From positions 97,812 through 161,811 of the forward strand of contig CAAENX010000011.1 in NCBI GenBank assembly GCA_900757495.1: a stretch of DNA of 64,000 nucleotides, given 5' to 3'. The notes beneath the pieces are model-generated. The model ran no database searches. It had not been told where the DNA came from and worked only from the letters and a program-made list of their open reading frames with translations. Positions 41,009 to 50,931 of the stretch are shown here, piece by piece (position 1 is the first letter of the stretch; each line of letters begins with the position of its first letter). This DNA is from an uncultured Collinsella sp. (GTDB lineage: Bacteria; Actinomycetota; Coriobacteriia; Coriobacteriales; Coriobacteriaceae). The position numbers were made by a program, and so were the translations under genes.

Positions 41009-41992
41009 TTACAATTGCGGGCGCGGCTTTCGACGCAAAAAATCGAAGTGAGTCTCGCTCAAGATAATCGACAGGAAGATGAGCGCGAAGCCGGCGAGCA
41101 GGCGCGAGGTGAGCGCCTCCCCCATCAGCAGCACCGAGAACAGCACACCCGAAGGCGACTCCATCGAAAGGAGCAGCGAGCCCGTCGAGGCCGGGACATG
41201 CGCCAGGCCGACGTTTTGGATGAGCAGAGCCGCGCATGTGCAGCCCACCGAGAGAAACGCCATCGAACTGATAAAGCTCGGCGTCCACACGGACAGAGGC
41301 GCTTGGGTCTCGAATAGCAGCGACGTTGCCAGGCTCAGCACGCCGTTGCCCACAAACATCCAAAACGTGATGACGTTGATGTCCATTTTGCGACCGTACT
41401 TGGCAGTCACCGCCATCTGGATGGCGAAAAAGGCCGCACCCGCCAGCGTAATGACGTCACCAATGTTGAATTCAACGCTATCGAGTGCGACGAGGCCAAT
41501 GCCCGCTAGGCACAGCAGCGCGGCACCCAAGTTGTAGCGCGTGAGCTTTTCGCCGCTCAGGAAATAGCTCGCGAACGGCACAAGGATGCAATACGTGCCC
41601 GTCAAAAAAGCATTCTTGCCCGCCGTAGTATGTGCCAGACCGACCGTCTGCAACGCATAGGCCGCCCACATGAGCACGCCCATACTCAGGCCAACGATCA
41701 GGTTGCGAGCGTTGAGGTGCGCGATGATGCGCTTGTGGAAGACGGCAAACATGACCAACGCTGCGGGCAGAAAACGTACATAGAGCAGCGCGAACACCGG
41801 AATGGTGCCGAGTGCGTCCTTCATAGTGGTAAAGGAGTAGCCCCAGATGACCGCCACCGAAAGGAGCAGAACCTTCCAGAACAGCGGAGAGCGTGCGCCG
41901 GCGCCCCGGGGAATACCGCCCGCGCCCAAATCCTCACGGGCTACTGGGCTATCGGGCAAGTTTTCGATTTCGTTGGCAGCGTATTGGGCCAT
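41009..41992 (-). CDS. EamA/DMT-family membrane transporter
   Basis: 327 residues with ten predicted helices in two EamA repeats (about 40-170 and 185-315): SVAVIWGYSFTTMKDAL, VGLAHTTAGKNAFLTGTY, then VGLAHVPASTGSLLLSMES. A 35-residue hydrophilic N-terminus precedes TM1. A drug/metabolite transporter, usually an exporter of amino acids or metabolites; substrate unknown. GAGGAT precedes the ATG. Single-gene unit with terminators on both sides. Confidence 0.9.
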   Translation of the reverse strand: MAQYAANEIENLPDSPVAREDLGAGGIPRGAGARSPLFWKVLLLSVAVIWGYSFTTMKDALGTIPVFALLYVRFLPAALVMFAVFHKRIIAHLNARNLIVGLSMGVLMWAAYALQTVGLAHTTAGKNAFLTGTYCILVPFASYFLSGEKLTRYNLGAALLCLAGIGLVALDSVEFNIGDVITLAGAAFFAIQMAVTAKYGRKMDINVITFWMFVGNGVLSLATSLLFETQAPLSVWTPSFISSMAFLSVGCTCAALLIQNVGLAHVPASTGSLLLSMESPSGVLFSVLLMGEALTSRLLAGFALIFLSIILSETHFDFLRRKPRPQL

Positions 41993-42061
41993 GGAACATC
42001 CTCACACTCAATCTGGGCGTGGTGTCCGCACGCGTATGGCTGCGTGCCGCCTCATGGTCAA

Positions 42062-42098
42062 ATAAAAACGGGACGCGCCGGACCCCCGGCACGCCCCG
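42062..42098 (-). terminator. Terminator of the YhgE/Pip operon
   Basis: A 13-bp stem, CGGGGCGTGCCGG with CCGGCGCGTCCCG, followed on the minus strand by TTTTTATTTG. Confidence 0.85.
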
Positions 42099-42193
42099 CT
42101 ACTGTAGCAACAATCAAGCAGCCCATGCAATTCACTACGCTAAAGCATCGGGTTGGAAGACCTCGATGTTCCGGCGGCGTTTACGTAGCTGTA

Positions 42194-44383
42194 TTAAATC
42201 AATTTGGTCGACTCCAGCTTTTCGATGATCCAGTCGTTGGCTTTGATGACCGGGCGGCGGAAGACGACGCCCAGGGCCAGCGACGGAATCAGATAGCTCG
42301 CCAAGATACCCAGCTCAATCCAGTACTCCATATGGTAGGCACCGGCCATGGCAGCGTGCATGGCGTTGATGCCGTGGGTAAACGGCAGGAACGGATAGAT
42401 CGCCTGGAACACAGGGCCGGTCATCTCGATGGGGAACGTGCCGCCCGAACCGCCGACCTGCATGACCAACAGCACGACAGCGAGCGCCTTGCCGATATCG
42501 CCAAACGACACCGTAAGCGTGTAGACGATATTGGAGAACACGAGACTCGCAACCCAGCCCGCCAGCACAAACTGCAGTGGGTTGTCGCACTGAATGCCAA
42601 AGAACAGGATGTCGCCCGCGCACACGAGCGTCGCCTGCAGCAGGGCCAAACCGCCAAAGAACAGGTAGCGACCCAGGTAGATCTCGTGCAGGCGCACGGG
42701 GATGAGCTCGTTGATGAGCTCATCGTCAACCGAGACCTTCATCATGGCCGCCAGTACGATCGAGCCGACCCACAGCGACAGAATCGTGTAGAACGGCGCC
42801 ATGGCCGAACCGTAGTTGCGGATCGGATAGACCGGCTTGCGGTCGAGCGCGACGGGGCCGGAAAGCGACACGGCCAAACCCTCGGGATCATTACCGATCA
42901 TCGTCTTGATCGTGGCCAGATCGTCCGACATAAGGGCACCGTCGAGCTCGTCCTTGAAAGCGCTAATCTTGTCCGACGCCTCACCCAGCTGATCGGAAGC
43001 TTTGTTGACCAGCTTTGCAGCCTTGGAGAGGCCCTTTGCCAGCGAACCGGATGCGTCGGTCAGACCGTCTACGGCACTATCCAGATCGCCCGAGATACCG
43101 TTGAGCGAATCCAAAACGCCCGAAATAGTCTTCTTGAGTTCTTTGGCCTTGACCGAAAACGTAGAGTCGTAGTCAGTCTTGGCGCCCGAGATACCAGCCT
43201 TGGCATCCGCGATTGCCTGATCGACCTCGGCACGCGACTTGTTAACCTCTGCCATGCTGTCCGAGAGGGACTTTGCGGTTGCCTTCAGGTCCTTGGCGTT
43301 GTTGCGATACTCCGTCGCGATCCTGCCCAGCGATGTCGCCACAGACTTAAGACTGTCCTGGAGCTTTTCGTCACTCACCTGCTCGGCAAAACTGCGAAGC
43401 TGGTTAGCCACGTCATCGATATCGTTGGCACGCGATTCGAGTGCCGACGCGGCTTTGTTGAGCTGGGTCACCGTAACGTCGACATGCTGGTTCGCGGCGT
43501 CAAACGCCTTCGCAAGCTCGGTAGACACGTTGTCGAATGAGCCCGCGCTTCCGTCGATCGCGGTGTTGATGGCGTCGTTGGCTGCCTTGAGCGCTTCCTC
43601 GGAATCGCTCACACCGTTCTTTGCGTGCTCCATCAGCTGCTTCGTCGACTCATCAACAGTGCCCGTCTGCTTGAGCATACCGCCCGCCGACGTCAGCGAA
43701 TCGGACGTGGAGCTCAAAACGCCCGCCAGCGACGTTGCGCTGGTCTGAATGTCCTGCAGGTCCTGGACCGAATCGCCCAGCGTAGAGGACAGATTGGCGA
43801 TAAAGTTGCTCACCTGGTCGGTGCTCATATAGTCGAGCAGGCTGGACACGGTTTTAAGACCGATGCTCGTAATGGTTTCGGTAAAGGTCTCGTTGACCTG
43901 ACTCTGGACGGCGCTCGAGCCTTTCTCGGTCACGATCTGCGCGATGGCGTTGGCCTTCTGGTTCTCGTAGAACTCGATATCGGCGTGCTTCACGTCGGTC
44001 GAAAAGAGCGTCATCATGTCGGCGCTAAACGTCTTAGGGATAACGACGGCAGCGTAGTACGCGCCCGACTTAACGCCCTCAATCGCCTTATCGCGGTCGT
44101 TGAGAACGACCCAGTCAAAGTTCTCGTTGCCGCGCAGAGTGGCGGTTACGTTTTCGCCCACGTTGACCTCGACGGGAATCAGATCACTCTCGTAGCCCTC
44201 ATCGGTGTTGACCACGGCGATCTTAAGGTTGCCGGTATTGCCGTAGGGATCCCAGCTGCCGGCGATGTTAAACCACGCGTACAGGCACGGCACGATAATG
44301 AGGCCCATCACGACAATCATGCCGATCACGGAGCGAGACACGTTTTGGACATCACGCTTAAACAGGTGCAGGATGTTCTTCAT
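42194..44383 (-). CDS. YhgE/Pip domain membrane protein (second gene)
   Basis: 729 residues. An N-terminal helix (VSRSVIGMIVVMGLIIVPCLYAW) is followed by the YhgE signature FNIAGSWDPYGNTGNLKIAV, a long extracytoplasmic coiled-coil-like stalk (about 170-510, rich in Ser, Asp, Lys, Ala) and five to six ABC-2-type helices at the C-terminus. YhgE/Pip proteins include phage-infection protein; some members are linked to export. The gene starts immediately after the stop of the previous YhgE gene (TAAATG) with a GGAGGTGAG site, so the pair is coupled and probably forms a heteromer. Cargo unknown. Confidence 0.88.
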   Translation of the reverse strand: MKNILHLFKRDVQNVSRSVIGMIVVMGLIIVPCLYAWFNIAGSWDPYGNTGNLKIAVVNTDEGYESDLIPVEVNVGENVTATLRGNENFDWVVLNDRDKAIEGVKSGAYYAAVVIPKTFSADMMTLFSTDVKHADIEFYENQKANAIAQIVTEKGSSAVQSQVNETFTETITSIGLKTVSSLLDYMSTDQVSNFIANLSSTLGDSVQDLQDIQTSATSLAGVLSSTSDSLTSAGGMLKQTGTVDESTKQLMEHAKNGVSDSEEALKAANDAINTAIDGSAGSFDNVSTELAKAFDAANQHVDVTVTQLNKAASALESRANDIDDVANQLRSFAEQVSDEKLQDSLKSVATSLGRIATEYRNNAKDLKATAKSLSDSMAEVNKSRAEVDQAIADAKAGISGAKTDYDSTFSVKAKELKKTISGVLDSLNGISGDLDSAVDGLTDASGSLAKGLSKAAKLVNKASDQLGEASDKISAFKDELDGALMSDDLATIKTMIGNDPEGLAVSLSGPVALDRKPVYPIRNYGSAMAPFYTILSLWVGSIVLAAMMKVSVDDELINELIPVRLHEIYLGRYLFFGGLALLQATLVCAGDILFFGIQCDNPLQFVLAGWVASLVFSNIVYTLTVSFGDIGKALAVVLLVMQVGGSGGTFPIEMTGPVFQAIYPFLPFTHGINAMHAAMAGAYHMEYWIELGILASYLIPSLALGVVFRRPVIKANDWIIEKLESTKLI

Positions 44384-47209
44384 TTATGCCTCACCTCCTT
44401 TGGAGTGCTTGCCGAGCGGGGTGGTATCCCCGTCGTTTCCGTTTACGTTGTCAACGCCGTCGGCATCTTGAGCCTTACGATGCGCACCGATATGCGGCAG
44501 ACGGCTCGTGGGCTGTTCGCTGTCCTTGGTGCCCCGCTCGCTGGCGTTGAGACCAAACATGCGACGGGCAGCAGGGATGGCAGCCGTGTGCTCGCGCATC
44601 TCGCGGCGAAGATCCTCGTCCGAAAGCGCCGAGATACGCATCTGGGTATTAAGGCTCGCACGGATGTACTCGATGTTGATGAGCCAGCCGCAGATGGCGA
44701 TAACCGAAATGATCCAGATAACGAGTAGGATGATCTTTCCGTTATTGTCGATATCGAGCACCGTCGAAAGCACAAAGAGCAGGACCTGGACGCCTACCAC
44801 GGCGGCAAAACCGCCCTTGATGTAGTACGGGTAGCGATGCTCAAACGCCACGGCATGATCGAGCAGCTCGCGACGGTACGAATCCGAATCGAGCATGACG
44901 CGCATGGCCGTGCGCAGCGAATAGCGCTGGCGCGGCAGGTCGTTGGACTCGCAGATCATAAGGCCCGTCGTGGAAAGCTGCTTATCAAAGAGCAGGTTGA
45001 GGTTGAGCAGCAACGGGCGCAGCTGCAGACCGATAAAGAGCGCGATGATAAGGAACACGCCCAGGATGCACAGGTTGAACAGGTAGTTGAACGAATACAT
45101 GCCACCGACGGTCTCGCGCAGCAGGTTGATGCCATAGGTGAAGGGCAGCAGCGGATGCAGCCATTGGAAGAAACCTGGCATCATCTCGATGGGATACATG
45201 CCCGACGAGCCGGGGATCTGCACAATGACGAGGATGACGCCAATGGCTTTACCGATATGCTTAAAGGTGGTGGACAGCGCATAGATGATGTTGACGTAGG
45301 TGAACGAGATAGCGATGCCGCCCAGCACAAAGAGCAGCGGATTGACGCACTGAACGCCAATGACCAGGTCGCCTACCGTAACGATAATGGCCTGGAACGC
45401 GCCCAGGATCACCAGCAGCAGCCAGCGGCCGAAGTAGCCCTGACGCGCCGTAAAGCTACCGATGCCCTCGCGGTCGACCTCGAGTTTGTAGATGGCGATG
45501 AGCACGTAGCCGCCCACCCAAAGCGCCAGATTGGTGTAGAAGGGCGCGATGCCCGAGCCAAAGCTCTTGACCGGATAGATTGACTTGGATGTCAGCTCAA
45601 CCGGAGATGCCATGAAATCTGCCACGTCATTGACGTCGACGTCCATGAGGTCGGCTAACTCGCCCATAGACTCAGAGGTCTGCAGCGCCGCGATGTCATT
45701 GGCGGCGGTCGCGAGCTTGTCCTGAACCTTGGCAAGGGAGGCGTCGGTTTGGGACAGCGTGGTCTTTGCCTGCTTGAGCGTGGCGTCGAGCTGCGCCAGC
45801 GTGCCGCGCGCGCTCGCTATCGTGGGGGTCATACCCGACACAATGCCGGTCAAATCGCCCGAAACGGCGGCAAAGGAGTCAAGCGCGCTCGAAGCCTTCG
45901 GCAGCGCGTTTTGACCCAGATCTGCCTGGGCCTGGCCAAGGTTGGTCGCCCCGGTCTGAATTGCGTTATTGATAGCGTCGCTGGCACCCGAGACAGCCGC
46001 GGCATCATTTGCCATGGCGCTCGACTGCGCGGACAGACTGTTCTTGATACTCTGCAGCTGGTCGTTCTGCTTCTTGAGCGTATCGATCGTCGAGGCGATC
46101 AGTGCGTCGATCTGATCCGATCCCGTCGAGGTATCGCCGGCAAGAATCTGCAGGTGGCCGATAACTGCGGTGTTGTGATCGATCGTTGCCTGGAGAGACT
46201 CGAGCGAGTTGTCGATGCGGGTGGTCGTAGATGTGACCGTGCCCGTCAACTTGCCGATGGCAGCATTCGCGGAAGCCGACGTCTTGGTTAGCGCAAGGCT
46301 GCCCTCCGAAAGTGCTTTGGAGAGCGAGGTGATGGACTTGCCAGCCGTGGTGCGAGCTTCGCCCAGCAGATCATTACCCTGAGCGATTGCCTGCGTTAGC
46401 GAAGGCGCCTGCCCCTGCAGGCCCGCCAGCGCAGCATCGGCCGAAGCAATCGAGCTGCTCGTCTTGTCGATGGCGGTGTTCATGTCGCCGATGGAATCAC
46501 GTACCTCGCCCAAGGTATCGGATGCCTCGGACACCGAGCTTGCCAGCGAATCCTGCGTCTGGGTTGCCTTGTCCTTTAGATCGACTCCGGCATCCTTGGC
46601 AATGCCGGCAACGGTCTCGCCCACCGTAGAGACAAATTCCGAGTTTATCTGCTCCTCGATGGTGTTGGCACCGGTATCGGTAACCTTGGGCGCAATGGCG
46701 CTCTTTTTCTCGTTGACGTAATAGGTGAGCTTCGGCTGATGGTAATTGCCGTCGAGCATCGAGACGAGATTGTCAGAGAAGTTCTTGGGAATCACGATGG
46801 CAGCATAGTATTCGCCGCTTTCGACGCCCTCTTTGGCATCTGCCGCCGAGTCGACGAAGGTCCAGCCAAGCTGGTCGTTCTTCTTGAGCTGGTCGACCAC
46901 CTTATCGCCTGCGTTGAGCTCGCCCACTAGGTCGTTCTGGGTGCCCTGATCGTTGTTTGCGATGGCGATTTTAATGCCTTGGGTATTTCCGTACGGATCC
47001 CAGTTGGCAACGATGTTGTACCAGGCATACAGCGAGGGAATGACGCACACGCCCAGGGTAACCACCAGGGCGACGGGGTTCACGATCAATCGCTTGATGT
47101 CGCGTTTAAAGATTGCAAAGGAAACCTTTGCATCGGATAGTTTGCTGCCGAGACTCACGCTTGGACCATCCATCCTGTCGTTTAGCCGAATCATGCTATT
47201 AACAACCAT
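44384..47209 (-). CDS. YhgE/Pip domain membrane protein (first gene), extended C-terminus
   Basis: About 941 residues. N-terminal FKRDIKRLIVNPVALVV, then YNIVANWDPYGNTQGIKIAI, a long stalk with repeated heptad-like Ser/Ala/Gln segments, then the ABC-2-like block (FYTNLALWVGGYVLIAIYKL onward). Unlike its partner it continues about 200 residues past that block, with two more helices (about 800-860) and a charged, disordered tail ending GKHSKGGEA. ATG codons at 47209 and 47194 are both possible; neither has a clear ribosome site, and the TTG at 47242 is unlikely. Promoter-proximal gene of a two-gene operon. Confidence 0.85.
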   Translation of the reverse strand: MVVNSMIRLNDRMDGPSVSLGSKLSDAKVSFAIFKRDIKRLIVNPVALVVTLGVCVIPSLYAWYNIVANWDPYGNTQGIKIAIANNDQGTQNDLVGELNAGDKVVDQLKKNDQLGWTFVDSAADAKEGVESGEYYAAIVIPKNFSDNLVSMLDGNYHQPKLTYYVNEKKSAIAPKVTDTGANTIEEQINSEFVSTVGETVAGIAKDAGVDLKDKATQTQDSLASSVSEASDTLGEVRDSIGDMNTAIDKTSSSIASADAALAGLQGQAPSLTQAIAQGNDLLGEARTTAGKSITSLSKALSEGSLALTKTSASANAAIGKLTGTVTSTTTRIDNSLESLQATIDHNTAVIGHLQILAGDTSTGSDQIDALIASTIDTLKKQNDQLQSIKNSLSAQSSAMANDAAAVSGASDAINNAIQTGATNLGQAQADLGQNALPKASSALDSFAAVSGDLTGIVSGMTPTIASARGTLAQLDATLKQAKTTLSQTDASLAKVQDKLATAANDIAALQTSESMGELADLMDVDVNDVADFMASPVELTSKSIYPVKSFGSGIAPFYTNLALWVGGYVLIAIYKLEVDREGIGSFTARQGYFGRWLLLVILGAFQAIIVTVGDLVIGVQCVNPLLFVLGGIAISFTYVNIIYALSTTFKHIGKAIGVILVIVQIPGSSGMYPIEMMPGFFQWLHPLLPFTYGINLLRETVGGMYSFNYLFNLCILGVFLIIALFIGLQLRPLLLNLNLLFDKQLSTTGLMICESNDLPRQRYSLRTAMRVMLDSDSYRRELLDHAVAFEHRYPYYIKGGFAAVVGVQVLLFVLSTVLDIDNNGKIILLVIWIISVIAICGWLINIEYIRASLNTQMRISALSDEDLRREMREHTAAIPAARRMFGLNASERGTKDSEQPTSRLPHIGAHRKAQDADGVDNVNGNDGDTTPLGKHSKGGEA

Positions 47210-47265
47210 TGTACGGGGGCACTTTAGCGTGTCACGGCGCAATGGTGCTGAGTTTTGCGGGTAGC

Positions 47266-47301
47266 AATATACTACGAAGATGAGTTAACGTACAGTTGTA
47301 C
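47266..47301 (-). promoter_or_regulatory. Promoter and palindrome of the YhgE/Pip operon
   Basis: TGTACG (-35) and TATATT (-10) with a 17-base spacer on the minus strand. The -35 overlaps GTACA-GT-TGTAC (47290-47301), a short palindrome of the kind bound by TetR-family repressors. Confidence 0.5.
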
Positions 47302-47384
47302 AGTATCTTAAATTCCCGCAGCTCCCAAAACCACAACCCGCACAAACTAGCAAGCAACCAAGTGCCAAATGCGTACCTACACAT

Positions 47385-47450
47385 CGAGAGAGGAAAATCT
47401 CCCACTTTTTGCCCAAATACAGGCTCAATGTGGGAGATTTTCCTCTCTCG
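47385..47450. repeat. Perfect 21-bp-arm hairpin between htpG and the YhgE operon
   Basis: Arms 47385-47405 and 47430-47450 (CGAGAGAGGAAAATCTCCCA plus C) are perfectly complementary, with a loop that holds a GCC/GGC pair. No T run on either side. It lies downstream of htpG. The arm is purine/pyrimidine-skewed. Confidence 0.65.
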
Positions 47451-47494
47451 TTCTACTAACTAGCTACGGCGTTCGTTAGAACGGCGGAACCAAG

Positions 47495-49519
47495 TTACAT
47501 AAGATTACAAATGGCCGCGGCGAAGGCTACGGGGTCCTCGGGGAGGATACCCTCGACGAGCAGGGCCTGGTCGTAGAGCAGGCCGGAGTACTGCTTGATC
47601 TTGTCGGCGTCGCCTGCCTTCTGAGCGGCGACGAGCTTGGCAAAGACCGGGTGCTTGGCGTTGAGCTCGAGCACGCGCTGGCTCTTGGGCATACCGTCGG
47701 GCGCACCCTCGGGACCCTTCTGAAGCACCTTCTCCATCTCGAGCGAAAGCGGACCCTCGGTGGTGATGCAGGCGGGAGCGTCAGTCAGACGCGCAGAGAC
47801 GGCAACCTTCTCGACCTTGTCGCCGAGCGCCTCCTTCATGGCGTTAAAGAGGTCCTCATTCTCCTTGGTGGCGTCCTCGGCCTCCTTCTTCTCGTCATCG
47901 GTCGCCAAGTCAAGATCGCCGGTCGCGACGTTCTTGAGCTCCAGATGACGATCCTCGACCTCAGGCTCGGCACCATCGGCAACCGCCTTTTCGGCAGCCT
48001 CGCGAGCAGCGTCATCCTCGTAGACCTTGGGCATATCGGCAGCCACGTACTCACGCATGGCCTGGAAGGTGAACTCATCCACGTCCTGCGTCAACAGCAG
48101 TACATCGTAGCCGCGGTCGAGCACGCCCTTCACGACGGGCATCTTGGCCAGACGCTCGCGCGAATCGCCGGCGGCATAGTAGATTGCCTTCTGGCCCTCG
48201 GGCATGCCCTTGGCATACTCGGCCAAGGTGATCATCTTCTGCTCCTTGGCAGACCAGAACAGCAGCAGGTCGGCGAGCTCGTCGGCCTTCATGCCGTAGC
48301 TCGAGTAGATGCCGTACTTAAGACCGCGACCAAAGTTCTCAAAGAACTTTTCGTATGCCTCGCGGTCGTTGTCGCGCATGTCCTCGAGATCGGCGGTGAC
48401 CTTCTTCTCCACGCGCTTGGCAATGGCCTTGAGCTGACGGTTCTGCTGCAGCGTCTCACGCGAAATATTGAGCGTCACGTCGGCAGAGTCCACGACACCG
48501 CGCACAAAGTTGTAGTAGTCGGGCAGCAGGTCGTCGCACTTCTCCATAATCAGCACGTTGGAGCTGTAGAGCGCCAGGCCCTTCTCGTAGTCCTTGCTGT
48601 ACAGATCGAACGGGGCGCGGCCCGGCACAAACAGCAGGGCATCGTACTCGAGCGTACCCTCGGCATGGAAGCTGATAGTGCGCGCGGGATCGTCAAAGTC
48701 GTGGAACGTAGACTTGTAGAACTCGTCGTAATCCTTCTGCTCAACGTCGGAGCTGCGCTTTTTCCAGATCGGCGTCATGGAGTTAATGGTCTCGAGCTCC
48801 TGATAGTCCTCGTACTCGGGCTTGTAGTCGTCACCAGCGTCCTCGGGCTTGGGCTTCTGGCGGCTCTTGCTCACCATCATCTGAATCGGGTAGCGCACAT
48901 AGTTGCTGTACTGCTGAATCAGGCTCTTGAGGCCCCACTCGGTCAGGAAGCGATCGTAGGTCTCGGCCTCGCCGTCGGCGTCGAGTTTCTCGTTCTCGCG
49001 CAGCGTCAGAATGACATCGGTACCGTGCTCAGCACGCTCGCCATCCTCGATGGTGTAGCCCTCAAGACCGTCGGATTCCCACACATGAGCAACGTCCTCG
49101 CCATAGGCGCGGCTGACGACCTTCACGTGGCTGGCGACCATAAAGGCGGAGTAGAAACCCACGCCAAACTGACCGATGATGTCGACATCGGAGCCCTGCT
49201 GCTCGGCGTTCTCGGTCTTAAACTCCTCGGAGCCGGAATGGGCGATGGTGCCCAGGTTGCGCTCGAGCTCCTCGGCGGTCATGCCGATACCGTTATCCGA
49301 AATCGTGATGGTGCGGGCATCCTTATCAAAGGAGACACGAATGGCCAGGTCGCCCTGGTCGAGTTTGACACTCGGATCCTGCAGGCTCTTAAAGTTGAGC
49401 TTGTCGACGGCATCGCTCGCGTTGGAGATAAGCTCGCGCAGGAAGATTTCCTTATTGGTGTAAATGGAGTTGATCATGAGGTCGAGCAGTTTTTTGCTCT
49501 CGGTCTTAAATTGACGCAT
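47495..49519 (-). CDS. htpG: Hsp90-family chaperone HtpG
   Basis: 674 residues. GHKL ATPase domain: ELISNASDAVDKL, ISDNGIGM, GTIAHSGS and IGQFGVGFYSAFMV. Middle domain with FRGVVDS-type VRGVVDSADVTLNISRE motif, and C-terminal dimerisation domain (ITTEGPLSLEMEKVLQ to the end). It carries a longer acidic stretch before the C-domain (about 500-570) than E. coli HtpG (624 residues). ATP-driven folding helper for stressed proteins. No CIRCE or other heat-shock repeat was found upstream. Confidence 0.96.
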   Translation of the reverse strand: MRQFKTESKKLLDLMINSIYTNKEIFLRELISNASDAVDKLNFKSLQDPSVKLDQGDLAIRVSFDKDARTITISDNGIGMTAEELERNLGTIAHSGSEEFKTENAEQQGSDVDIIGQFGVGFYSAFMVASHVKVVSRAYGEDVAHVWESDGLEGYTIEDGERAEHGTDVILTLRENEKLDADGEAETYDRFLTEWGLKSLIQQYSNYVRYPIQMMVSKSRQKPKPEDAGDDYKPEYEDYQELETINSMTPIWKKRSSDVEQKDYDEFYKSTFHDFDDPARTISFHAEGTLEYDALLFVPGRAPFDLYSKDYEKGLALYSSNVLIMEKCDDLLPDYYNFVRGVVDSADVTLNISRETLQQNRQLKAIAKRVEKKVTADLEDMRDNDREAYEKFFENFGRGLKYGIYSSYGMKADELADLLLFWSAKEQKMITLAEYAKGMPEGQKAIYYAAGDSRERLAKMPVVKGVLDRGYDVLLLTQDVDEFTFQAMREYVAADMPKVYEDDAAREAAEKAVADGAEPEVEDRHLELKNVATGDLDLATDDEKKEAEDATKENEDLFNAMKEALGDKVEKVAVSARLTDAPACITTEGPLSLEMEKVLQKGPEGAPDGMPKSQRVLELNAKHPVFAKLVAAQKAGDADKIKQYSGLLYDQALLVEGILPEDPVAFAAAICNLM

Positions 49520-49719
49520 GTGCAGTCCTTTCGCGCTACCCCCGTCCGCAAAAACGGCCCGGTCGCCCGAGCCGTATCGCAGACCTGCTATGTTCAGACT
49601 TAAATTTTATAACCTATTAGCGCGCATATATACATACGGAATCGAAAAACTGTATGTTGGAGCACCCATGCGTCGATTGCCAAGGAGTGTCCCCAGCTGC
49701 CGGCAGAAAAGGAACGTCC

Positions 49720-50220
49720 CTATCTGTCGCCCAGCAGTTTGGCCATCCAGGCGTGGGGCTGACCTTCGTCCTCATAGTCCACCGGCGCGATCTGCGTGTA
49801 GCCCGCCTTGGCGTAGAGTGGCAGCACATACTCCTGCGCATGCAGCTTTATGAGCTTGGCGCCGGCATCGCGTGCGGCAGTATCGCTGGCCTCGACAATC
49901 TTACTCGCCAGACCGCGGCGACGCATTGGGGATAGCACCGCAACGCGGCCCATAATATAGGTCTCCCCCGCCGCGACGCCTTCGTCCATATCGCACGCCG
50001 GCGAAACCGGGGCCTCTGCATCTGCCGCGCGCTCCAGTTCCTCGGGAAACACGCGCGAGCAGCCGGCGAGTTGACCATCCACGTACAGCGTCACATGGAT
50101 GCAAGTCGGCGCCTCATCGATAGCGTCGAACTCGCTCTCGTAGCCCTGTTCGTCCATAAAAACGACGCGGCGCACCAGCGCCGCGTCATCAAAGCAACCC
50201 GTCTTAAGTTGGATATCCAT
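49720..50220 (-). CDS. GNAT-family N-acetyltransferase
   Basis: 166 residues. The acetyl-CoA-binding motif is MGRVAVLSPMRRRGLASKIV (residues about 90-109), followed by LHAQEYVLPLYAKAGY. The N-terminal part (RRVVFMDEQGYESEFDAIDE) matches the ElaA/YjcF-like subgroup. It transfers an acetyl group from acetyl-CoA to an amine; target unknown. GGGG lies before the ATG. It follows the CpsB gene by 39 bases and could be co-transcribed with the polysaccharide-control triad. Confidence 0.88.
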   Translation of the reverse strand: MDIQLKTGCFDDAALVRRVVFMDEQGYESEFDAIDEAPTCIHVTLYVDGQLAGCSRVFPEELERAADAEAPVSPACDMDEGVAAGETYIMGRVAVLSPMRRRGLASKIVEASDTAARDAGAKLIKLHAQEYVLPLYAKAGYTQIAPVDYEDEGQPHAWMAKLLGDR

Positions 50221-50259
50221 AGCAGCCCCTTCATTCGATGCGAACGTTGGGGAAAAATT

Positions 50260-50907
50260 TTAGCGGAAATGAGCTCCCACGCTAAACTTCGCGCGTGCTT
50301 TTGCCAGGCAATCGTAGTGGCCCACGTTGTGGGCATCGCTCGCGATATAGCTGTACAGGCCCTGCTTAAACAGGCGCTGCGCCGGCTTCTTTTCGCGACC
50401 GAACCGTCCACCTGCGATAAAGTCCGCCGAAGCCTGCAGTTTGCAGCCCAGGTCGACCAGGCGCTCAGCCACGCTCACATCTTCTTGAATCGCACGATAG
50501 CGCTCGGGATGGGCAATAATCACCTGGTAACCGCGACACTGCAAGTCGTAGATCGTGTTCTCGTATTCCTCAAAGTCATACGAATCAGCACGCGTCGAGA
50601 GCTCGAGCAAAAACTCGTTTGAGCCATCGAAATGCAGGCGATCGGCCCATTCGATGCCCAAATCCATGAGCTTGGCATGATTGACCTCAAAGCCCATCTG
50701 CAAATGCATATCGCCCGCATGCGCGCAAAGCAGTCGATAGGCCTCCCACATTTTTTCGAAGTCAAAATACGGGTCCCGGCAGTGCGGCGTACACACCATG
50801 TGCGTAACGCCGACGGCGCGGGCCGCCTCGAGCATCGCCAAGCTTTGCTCGAGGTTCGCCGCGCCGTCGTCAACACCGGGCAGGATATGGCAGTGGATGT
50901 CTCTCAT
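50260..50907 (-). CDS. cpsB: CpsB/CapC-type tyrosine-protein phosphatase (PHP fold)
   Basis: 215 residues. Metal-binding PHP motifs: DIHCHILPGVDDG (residues 3-15), CTPHC (39-43), GFEVNH (72-77), IIAHPERYR and SDAHN near the end. These manganese-dependent phosphatases remove phosphate from the tyrosine cluster of the partner CpsD kinase. Third gene of cpsC-cpsD-cpsB, 24 bases after cpsD. Confidence 0.9.
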   Translation of the reverse strand: MRDIHCHILPGVDDGAANLEQSLAMLEAARAVGVTHMVCTPHCRDPYFDFEKMWEAYRLLCAHAGDMHLQMGFEVNHAKLMDLGIEWADRLHFDGSNEFLLELSTRADSYDFEEYENTIYDLQCRGYQVIIAHPERYRAIQEDVSVAERLVDLGCKLQASADFIAGGRFGREKKPAQRLFKQGLYSYIASDAHNVGHYDCLAKARAKFSVGAHFR

Positions 50908-50931
50908 ATCGCCCTCTTATCCGCGTCGTTG

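Noticed and set aside
49520..49719. CIRCE or HAIR-type heat-shock operator before htpG
   Set aside because: No TTAGCACTC or CTTGAGT repeat seen; a CATAC/GTATG pair is present but too short to call.
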